From Rheinheimera sp. MM224 (GTDB lineage Bacteria > Pseudomonadota > Gammaproteobacteria > Enterobacterales > Alteromonadaceae), in contig NZ_OX352320.1 in the NCBI RefSeq assembly GCF_947090785.1, positions 1,860,001-1,924,000 of the forward strand: 64,000 nucleotides of DNA, read 5' to 3'. The translations under genes and the position numbers were made by a program. Positions 58,030 through 64,000 of this stretch are shown in pieces (within the stretch, counting starts at the first letter, position 1; each line of letters opens with the position of its first letter). The notes under the pieces were generated by a model. The model was not told the DNA's origin, made no database searches, and saw only the letters and a program-made list of their open reading frames with translations.

Positions 58030-59238
58030 TCAGAGTGAGCAAATCAAAGTCCAGCTGCTGTCTGAACCAGGAACCGATTGGGTCCACCAGTTAGCGCGAT
58101 AGAGGTTATTCTGATAAGACAGGTAATCGCCTTCACTGGCATGGCTGGGTTGGCCACTCCAGTCTTTTTGTGGCCAGTTGGGGTAGGCAAAAATCTGAGC
58201 TGCATCTACGCCACCACAAGCCGGTGTTGTGGTGTCTGCCGGTTTTAGATCCAAATTAACAAAGTAGGTGTTATTACTCAGATAAAAGCGGTTTTGGCTG
58301 GCATTTGGCTGCACTGTGATCTGCGCATTTTCTAACAAACCAATGCGCAGAAGGCTGCTTTGTTGGTTATTCACTTGCGTAGCTAAATCCAGCGCCCATT
58401 GCTGATTTTGTGCTGAGGCCTCTGTGATCAACAGGCTTTGCTCAAGCAGTTCCAGACCTGAGCTGTCAAATACCCGCAGTACTGCAGTTTCGCCTTTAGC
58501 TCCTGTTTGACCTGAAGTTAAATAGCTACCTTTATCAAACCAGACAGGTTCTGGTTGTGGTTCTGTGCCGCCATTTACCAATAAGAGATCAGAACAGTTA
58601 TAAAAACCTTCTCCAGCTGCGTCTTCGCGTTGCCAGCGGGTGTAGAGCACAGCTTTACCCTGACGATCAGCAGGCAGGTTGATGTTCAGTAAGTAATACC
58701 CCGCTTGTGCAGTGACATCAGCTTGTTGATGAATAAGCTGTAATTCATCCCAGCTTAATGGCTCGGAGGCCGGATCAAAATCGGCACTGGACAAATACAC
58801 TTGCCAGTAGCTGGGGTTATGCGGTGTAGTGGCTTTAAATTTCAGTTGCAGGCTGTTTTGCTGGCTTAAATCGACAGTGCTGTATTGCCAATGTGCAGAA
58901 GGTGCATCCATACCGGCTTTGCGGGCATCGCCACCAGCACAGAGTAAACCTGTGGTCAGCTTGGCTTTTACAGCATTGATATCCTGATAATTGGCGACAT
59001 TACTGGAAAATTCATGGTGCTGACTTAATGGGTACTCACCGGACTGCACAAAAGCGGCACGACAAGCTAAATTGGGGATGCCTGAACCGTCTGCAGGCCA
59101 CCAGTAACCGCCATCTTCTTTGCAAATTTGCTGACGAGCTTTGGGGTATTCAACATAACCATGGGCTTGAGTCGCAAAAGAGCACAACAGGCTCAGCAGA
59201 GCCAAGCTGCTGCTAAACACTAGTTTTGAAGTCTTCAT
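58030..59238 (-). CDS. chitin-active lytic polysaccharide monooxygenase (AA10) with GbpA-2 and CBM5/12 domains
   Basis: A 402-residue secreted copper enzyme that oxidatively cleaves crystalline chitin. Start ATG 59238 has AGGAG seven bases upstream. The signal peptide ends ...ATQA, so the mature protein begins with His26 (HGYVEYPKAR), the first copper ligand; the second is in SAHWQYSTVDL. AA10 covers about residues 26-210 with paired Cys (CKEDGGYW, NLACRA, LLCAGG, FYNCSDLL). A GbpA domain-2-like module (about 225-330, PVWFDKGSYLTSGQ) and a C-terminal CBM5/12 (AYPNWPQKDW, NLYRANWWTQS) follow. Similar in layout to Vibrio GbpA. Last gene of the chitin cluster. Confidence 0.92.
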   Translation of the reverse strand: MKTSKLVFSSSLALLSLLCSFATQAHGYVEYPKARQQICKEDGGYWWPADGSGIPNLACRAAFVQSGEYPLSQHHEFSSNVANYQDINAVKAKLTTGLLCAGGDARKAGMDAPSAHWQYSTVDLSQQNSLQLKFKATTPHNPSYWQVYLSSADFDPASEPLSWDELQLIHQQADVTAQAGYYLLNINLPADRQGKAVLYTRWQREDAAGEGFYNCSDLLLVNGGTEPQPEPVWFDKGSYLTSGQTGAKGETAVLRVFDSSGLELLEQSLLITEASAQNQQWALDLATQVNNQQSSLLRIGLLENAQITVQPNASQNRFYLSNNTYFVNLDLKPADTTTPACGGVDAAQIFAYPNWPQKDWSGQPSHASEGDYLSYQNNLYRANWWTQSVPGSDSSWTLICSL

Positions 59239-59310
59239 AAAAAATCTCCTTAAAAAGGCGCCGGAATAAATCCGGCGCAAACATGGGCAGAGAGCAAAGA
59301 GGTTGTGTTA

Positions 59311-62300
59311 TTAAGGCGCTGTGCAGACCAAGGTCCAGCTGCTGTCTGAACCCGGTACTGAATTGGTCCACCAATTGGCTTTGTAAATCAGGTTCTTATA
59401 GCGGATATAGTTACCACCTGCAGCGTGATTGCCTTGAGGCCATGCAGGGTAGGTCACTACAGTTGCAGGTACACCAGAACAACTACCGCCGCCGTCACCG
59501 CCAGTGCCACCACTAATGGTGCCAGCCGGTAATTGTGGATAGTCCTGTTTCAGTGCAAAAGATTGTGAGCCTACAGTGACACGCCAGTTCGACGGCATAG
59601 GAATGGGTAAGTAGTAATTCAGCGTGACTTCTAATGTCGCACCTGCGGCTAACGGACTGTGGCCTGGCAACGTAAATTCCACTCTGTGGAAATCATTGTC
59701 CAGCCCGCCAATATTATTGCCTGAGCTGTTGGAGCCATTTTCAATCACAGTGGTGCCTAAACCACTTTGGTCTGTGACGTTATTGCCCGTTGCAGTAGGC
59801 ACATCAAAGGTGATTTTTGTGCCACCAGGTAAGGTTTGGCCGCTGTTATTGACCAAGGTCAGTTTAGGATTAAGCGGGTAGTTTGAATCGCCTAATTTAA
59901 AGCCGCCAAGGCTGACTTTCAGGTCCAGACTGCTGGCTGGTAAAGGCCGTGGATCGCGCTGGTTGCCATACAACGAAGCGGTTTTAAATTTGTTGTAGAA
60001 GATACTGGTTAAGTCATCACCAAAACCATATTCGCCTGTGCTGCTGTTATAGCTGTAATCACCTGCCAGCTCCCAGAACATCACGCCACCTATGCCTCGT
60101 TCGATAATGTAATCGGCTTTGGCGGCAATACTGGTTTCATCTTCAATCGACAGGAATACTTTTTTGGTGTTGTTCCAAAGCCATGGCGCGACCAGTGTGC
60201 TGTCGTAGTGGTGCTGATAAGTGCCAATCAGTTGATCCGCAGCTTGGTTGACCGGATCCAGACCATAAATAGCGGCATAGCTACCTAAAATTCCGGCCTG
60301 CAGGTTTTTGGTATGCCAAAGCGGATTCGAACCAGCTGGCATTTCATCGCCATCTTTGCCCAAATCATGCCAGAGGTTGTCTATGCCGACAGCACCGCTA
60401 CCACATTGGTTTTGCGCCGAACCGCCAGTGCCTGCAGGACATTGATTCTGGTTTGGTAATGGTGCTTTGCCCCATAAACCGTTAGTTCCGCCTGTAACAT
60501 TGTTCCAGCCGCGGCTGTAATAAGGCACGCCAATATTGATCCGGCCAGCTTGCATAGCACCACGGAAATAATGGTAAGCCCAGTCGGTATTTAAGTAGCC
60601 AATATTTTGGTACTGCGCTGAGTTGTAGTAGTTCCAGGTCGCCAGCTCGTTGTCTTGTCCATCGTCAAACAGAGCAGCATTAGGGCCAACATACTGGTTC
60701 CAGGCACCATGCAGGTCGTAACTCATGATATTGACGTAATCCAGATATTGAGTGACTGGAAAGGCTTCCATACCACGCAGCAGATAACCGGATGAAGGAG
60801 AGGCGATGGTCAGTAAATAGTGTTTACCGTCCGCCACTGCTGCTGCATCCAGTTTTTCTCTTAAGGTTTTCATCAACACCGCATAAGAGGCCATTAAGCC
60901 AGCGCGGCGGGCGTTGGATAAAGCAAAATCATCCGGGTTGCCCGAGTCTTTCATGGTGGAAGGGTATTCGTAGTCGATATCTGCGCCATCAAAACCATAA
61001 GTGCGCAGGAAGCTGACCACTGAATCGGCAAAGGTATTGATACCGCTGTAATTAATGCTGTTATCGCTATTGGTGGTCATGCTGTAAAACCCACCACTGG
61101 CAATACGTTCACCGGCATCATTAAAGAAACCACCCGTTTCTGCCCAGCCACCGATGGAGATCAGGGTTTTGACATGGGGATACTGTTTTTTGTATTTATT
61201 CAGCAGGTTAAAGTGGCCTTTGTAATTAAACTCCGGATCCATTTCGGCACCTGTCACAGCAGGCCATTCCATCCCAGTGGCCGGATTGCTGGCACTTTGT
61301 GTGTTGCCTATCCCAATCTGATTACTGGCATTCACATGGGCAAAGGCATAGTTAATATGGCTGATTTTGCTCCATGGAATATTGGGCACTAAATAAGTCG
61401 GCTGGCCATTGGCGCCATTACGCCAACTGGTGAAATAACCAATGATGCGGCGTTTATGATCGGCACCCATCAGCTCGCGGCCATTGCTGTCGTACACTGT
61501 GCAATAAGGCACATCCAGATTTGGCGTGGCATACAAACCATCAGGACGACAAGCAGCGTGGCCACTTTGTTCATCTGTCACATTGACTAAAGCTGATACT
61601 TCGCTGGTCGCGCCCAGATTATCAGTGGCTATGACTTTCAGTTGCTGCTGGCCTGCAACAGCTGTCCAACTGGTGGTAAACGGCGCTGAGGTCTGTTCGG
61701 CTAATAAGGTAGTGCCAAGATAAAACTGCACTTTAGCGATACTGCCATCGCTGTCACTGGCTGAGGCACTGATTAAAATAGTTTCGCCTGTTCTGTATTG
61801 GCTATTGTTGGCAGGAGAGGACAGACTCACTACCGGAGCCTGATTACCAGGTGAAGCGGTCACACTAAAGGCGACAACGCTGCTTTGGCTGCTGGCATTT
61901 TGATTATCAAAAGCCACAGCATACAGCTGATGATTACCAGCTACCGCTGTCCATGGCGCCTGATAAGGGCTGGTATTATCAGAACTTAACAGCTGATTAT
62001 TCAGATAAAAATCGACTTTAGTGATACTGCCGTCTGAGTCTGTGGCAGTCGCAGCGAAGCTGACTGCTGTACCAGCGCTAAAGCTGGCACTCGCAGCTGG
62101 GCTGGTGATGCTTGCACTGGGTAATTGATTTTGGGTTGCGCCATCGCAGTTGCCGAGTAAAGTCCACTCCTGATAAGGATTTGAATACAAAGCCGGATCG
62201 CGGTTTTGGTTCCACCAGTTGGCTTTGTAAGCCTTATTTTGTTGCTTGACCTGAGCGTTGGCGACATAGGTGCCGCCAGCATCCCAGGCGGCAAGCGGAG

Positions 62301-62376
62301 CGCAGTCTATTGCCAGACTACTGAAACTGCTCAGGCTCAGCAGGCCGGACAGATATAGTTTTTGTACCTGTTGCAT
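59311..62376 (-). CDS. multidomain GH18 chitinase with two CBM5/12 modules
   Basis: A 1021-residue secreted endochitinase. After the signal peptide come a CBM5/12 (about 24-76, AYKANWWNQN), two Ig-like Big_17-type domains (about 80-170 and 175-268; both contain DSDGSI-KV-FYL), and GH18 (about 305-800). The DxxDxDxE motif is at about residue 465 in FDGADIDYEYP, with INYAFAHVN and IMSYDLHGAWNQ. A C-terminal module (SLGGFKLGDSNYPL, about 830-960) is joined by a Gly-rich linker to a second CBM5/12 (IYKANWWTNSVPGS). That final CBM closely matches the LPMO's CBM (shared VPGSDSSWTL). The two genes sit 72 bases apart, so are probably co-transcribed. Confidence 0.94.
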   Translation of the reverse strand: MQQVQKLYLSGLLSLSSFSSLAIDCAPLAAWDAGGTYVANAQVKQQNKAYKANWWNQNRDPALYSNPYQEWTLLGNCDGATQNQLPSASITSPAASASFSAGTAVSFAATATDSDGSITKVDFYLNNQLLSSDNTSPYQAPWTAVAGNHQLYAVAFDNQNASSQSSVVAFSVTASPGNQAPVVSLSSPANNSQYRTGETILISASASDSDGSIAKVQFYLGTTLLAEQTSAPFTTSWTAVAGQQQLKVIATDNLGATSEVSALVNVTDEQSGHAACRPDGLYATPNLDVPYCTVYDSNGRELMGADHKRRIIGYFTSWRNGANGQPTYLVPNIPWSKISHINYAFAHVNASNQIGIGNTQSASNPATGMEWPAVTGAEMDPEFNYKGHFNLLNKYKKQYPHVKTLISIGGWAETGGFFNDAGERIASGGFYSMTTNSDNSINYSGINTFADSVVSFLRTYGFDGADIDYEYPSTMKDSGNPDDFALSNARRAGLMASYAVLMKTLREKLDAAAVADGKHYLLTIASPSSGYLLRGMEAFPVTQYLDYVNIMSYDLHGAWNQYVGPNAALFDDGQDNELATWNYYNSAQYQNIGYLNTDWAYHYFRGAMQAGRINIGVPYYSRGWNNVTGGTNGLWGKAPLPNQNQCPAGTGGSAQNQCGSGAVGIDNLWHDLGKDGDEMPAGSNPLWHTKNLQAGILGSYAAIYGLDPVNQAADQLIGTYQHHYDSTLVAPWLWNNTKKVFLSIEDETSIAAKADYIIERGIGGVMFWELAGDYSYNSSTGEYGFGDDLTSIFYNKFKTASLYGNQRDPRPLPASSLDLKVSLGGFKLGDSNYPLNPKLTLVNNSGQTLPGGTKITFDVPTATGNNVTDQSGLGTTVIENGSNSSGNNIGGLDNDFHRVEFTLPGHSPLAAGATLEVTLNYYLPIPMPSNWRVTVGSQSFALKQDYPQLPAGTISGGTGGDGGGSCSGVPATVVTYPAWPQGNHAAGGNYIRYKNLIYKANWWTNSVPGSDSSWTLVCTAP

Positions 62377-62416
62377 AATGATTCTCTTATTTTTGGTCCT
62401 GAAGAATGCAGTGAAA

Positions 62417-62455
62417 AGCAGCGGTTCCTGACTTTAAAAGGGCAGGGCCGCTGCT
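62417..62455 (-). other. hairpin between the two chitinase genes
   Basis: An 8-bp stem (AGCAGCGG / CCGCTGCT) encloses a second short stem (CCTG/CAGG). No T-run is present, so it is more likely an mRNA processing or stability element than a terminator. Confidence 0.35.
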
Positions 62456-62464
62456 CACAGACAG

Positions 62465-64000
62465 TTATTGCGCCGGATGGCCCAAACCTTCATGCATGGC
62501 ATTGAGGATATGGCCGTTGTCCGCATCCAGTTCCCAGGCGAAAATGCCACCTAAGTTGTACTGCAGCACATAGTTGCCTTTGGCCTGCACAGAGCGTTTG
62601 GTATCGAAGCTGATTAAGGTGCCTATTGCTGAATTCCAGACATAGCTGGCTTTGGCTGTGTCATCCCATAACAAGCTGTAGCCATTGGTTCCTGTACCAT
62701 TGACACCACCCATATAGTTGGTTTCTATTTTTTTGTAATCTTCAATACCCGCTTCCCAACTGCCGTTGATGCCAGCACCACCAGTGCCGGTGAAAGGGTT
62801 GTTGTTAGTTACATTGCTGACATTTTTCCAGCCTCTGCCATACATAGCTGCGCCTATACTGATTTTGCCTGCTGGCACCTGACGGGCCAGTAAGTGCTGC
62901 ACTGCTTCATGGGCGCTAAAGCCGGACAAGGGTGAGTTTGGATTTGGGTATAAAGTAGCCTGATGGCCTAAGGTACTGTTAAAAGCGCCGTAGTAGTCGT
63001 ACGTCATCAGGTTGATATAGTCCATGTAAGGATGAGCGGCTTCCCAGTCGACCAGTTGCAGCTTTTGTACTCCACCACTCATGGCTGCTGTCAGCTGGTA
63101 AGTCCGGCCTGTTTCCACACTTAATGCATCCATTGCCAGGCGTAAGTCACGCATCAAGAGCGCAAAACCTGCACCATCCTGAGCTGAACCAAGCGTAGGG
63201 TGAGCACCACCACCGCCAGGGAATTCCCAGTCGATATCAACACCATCAAAGAAGTCGTAGGTTTTGATCATGTTCACAATGGATGCAACAAAAGTAGCGC
63301 GGGCCTGGGCATTGACCCCTATGGTGTAAAGCGGATCAGACAAGGTCCAGCCGCCTACTGAAGGCAATATTTTCAGGTTTGGATGCGTTTTTTTCAGCCG
63401 GTACAGTTCGGCAAAAATACCCCGCACTGGCTGATCCCAGGTATCGCCCGGATAGGATTTTTCCAAAGCGGCAAATTTGTCATGCACTACCACTGTGTAG
63501 TCAGGTTTGCCTGCACATTGCGCCATTAATGCGCTGTAGCCCTGCGGATTGGCATCATTGAGCGAACTGTTTGGGCCACAGACCGGAATAAAACCATAAA
63601 ACAGGTGGGTCAGGTTTTTCGCTGGTATATCAGCTACATGATAGTTGCGGCCATAAATACCCCATTCGACAAAATAACCACCGACCATTTTCCCTGTGCT
63701 GTTGGTATGGGCAACGTTGTTTTGTTTCAGGGGGTGAGGGTAGTTACTGGCATTGATATCTGTCCAGGGATCAAAACCATCGTCACCCCCTCCGGTATCA
63801 CCACCGCCTGTGTCGCCACCTCCGGCGCCTGTCACTGTGATCACTCGTTTATCGCTGGCGGTACAGGTTTTTTCGGCACCTTGTTGATTACAGAGTTGCA
63901 CGACAAATTCATAACTGCCCGCGCTGGTGACCACTGAACTTGTACTGCCACTTTGTGCATTCTGGCCATTTGGTGTGAGGCTGGAGCTGTAAACCACAGC
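62465..64000 (-). CDS. GH18 chitinase (N-terminus beyond the window)
   Basis: 511 residues are visible, with the frame open to the right edge. A short beta-sandwich (PKD-like, SAGSYEFVVQLCNQQGAEK) is followed by a Gly/Asp-repeat linker (GGGDTGGGDTGGGDDG) and then GH18 with KMVGGYFVEWGIYGRNYH and LTHLFYGFIPVCG. The catalytic DxxDxDxE is in FDGVDIDWEFPGGGG (about visible residue 253), with LMTYDYYGAFN and GIFAWELDADNG. It resembles the ChiA-type group with an inserted chitinase-insertion domain (the AAMYGRGWKNV region). It differs from the neighbouring chitinase in sequence, so they are not recent duplicates. Binding modules may lie outside the window. Confidence 0.93.
   Translation of the reverse strand, partial: AVVYSSSLTPNGQNAQSGSTSSVVTSAGSYEFVVQLCNQQGAEKTCTASDKRVITVTGAGGGDTGGGDTGGGDDGFDPWTDINASNYPHPLKQNNVAHTNSTGKMVGGYFVEWGIYGRNYHVADIPAKNLTHLFYGFIPVCGPNSSLNDANPQGYSALMAQCAGKPDYTVVVHDKFAALEKSYPGDTWDQPVRGIFAELYRLKKTHPNLKILPSVGGWTLSDPLYTIGVNAQARATFVASIVNMIKTYDFFDGVDIDWEFPGGGGAHPTLGSAQDGAGFALLMRDLRLAMDALSVETGRTYQLTAAMSGGVQKLQLVDWEAAHPYMDYINLMTYDYYGAFNSTLGHQATLYPNPNSPLSGFSAHEAVQHLLARQVPAGKISIGAAMYGRGWKNVSNVTNNNPFTGTGGAGINGSWEAGIEDYKKIETNYMGGVNGTGTNGYSLLWDDTAKASYVWNSAIGTLISFDTKRSVQAKGNYVLQYNLGGIFAWELDADNGHILNAMHEGLGHPAQ

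Noticed and set aside
62001..62294. 97-residue minus-strand frame in the chitinase N-terminus
   Set aside because: Shifted frame of the chitinase coding sequence with no start signal.
63800..63850. Short tandem repeat in DNA (GGxGGTGTC-like units)
   Set aside because: It encodes the Gly/Asp linker of the chitinase; a protein-level repeat, not an independent element.

Overview
The window looks like chromosome from a Rheinheimera-like gammaproteobacterium (Alteromonadales/Chromatiaceae group). The clues are the purB-hflD-mnmA-nudJ order, a monomeric NADP isocitrate dehydrogenase beside cspD/clpS/clpA/infA/bpt/aat/trxB, a TamA/TamB pair, and a large chitin-degradation locus. This placement is inferred from gene content and order only. 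No rRNA, tRNA or CRISPR array was seen.

Layout. 1-5.0 kb: the end of a surface-polysaccharide cluster (Wzz-type fragment, Wzy-like polymerase, Wzx-like flippase), a periplasmic solute-binding-like protein and wecC. 5.2-15.7 kb: housekeeping genes (DUF218 protein, leucine dehydrogenase, small cytosolic protein, the nudJ-mnmA-hflD-purB-roxA run, idh), a REP-like pair and cspD. 15.9-21.4 kb: N-degron/ClpAP proteolysis (clpS, clpA, bpt, aat) with infA and trxB. 21.6-28.5 kb: a propeller-type sensor kinase, a hemolysin-III protein, and a glycosyltransferase-nif3-cmoM run. 28.5-28.9 kb: a long palindrome and a probable stand-alone small RNA with a Fur-like box. 28.9-40.1 kb: a tricorn-like protease, tamB, tamA (reading frame broken at an A7 run that is also a canonical -1 slippery heptamer), and an ABC exporter. 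40.3-49.4 kb: an alpha/beta hydrolase, a two-component system with a small secreted peptide, an ExeM-type secreted nuclease, a lipoprotein and a chemoreceptor.

49.86-54.06 kb is the most interesting stretch: an AT-rich integron gene-cassette array with no integrase in the window. Each gene block is bounded by attC-like sites, and the first cassette starts with the exact reverse complement of its own terminal R'' box. The cassettes carry an FRG-domain protein, an unrecognised protein with a HEPN-type Rx4H motif, and an overlapping DUF262 + HEPN pair. All are candidate anti-phage or toxin-type functions.

54.1-64 kb: a STAS-like protein, a thiolase and a CoA-transferase, an outer-membrane barrel protein, and a chitin operon or regulon on the minus strand (AA10 LPMO with GbpA-like and CBM5/12 modules, and two GH18 chitinases, the last running off the right edge).
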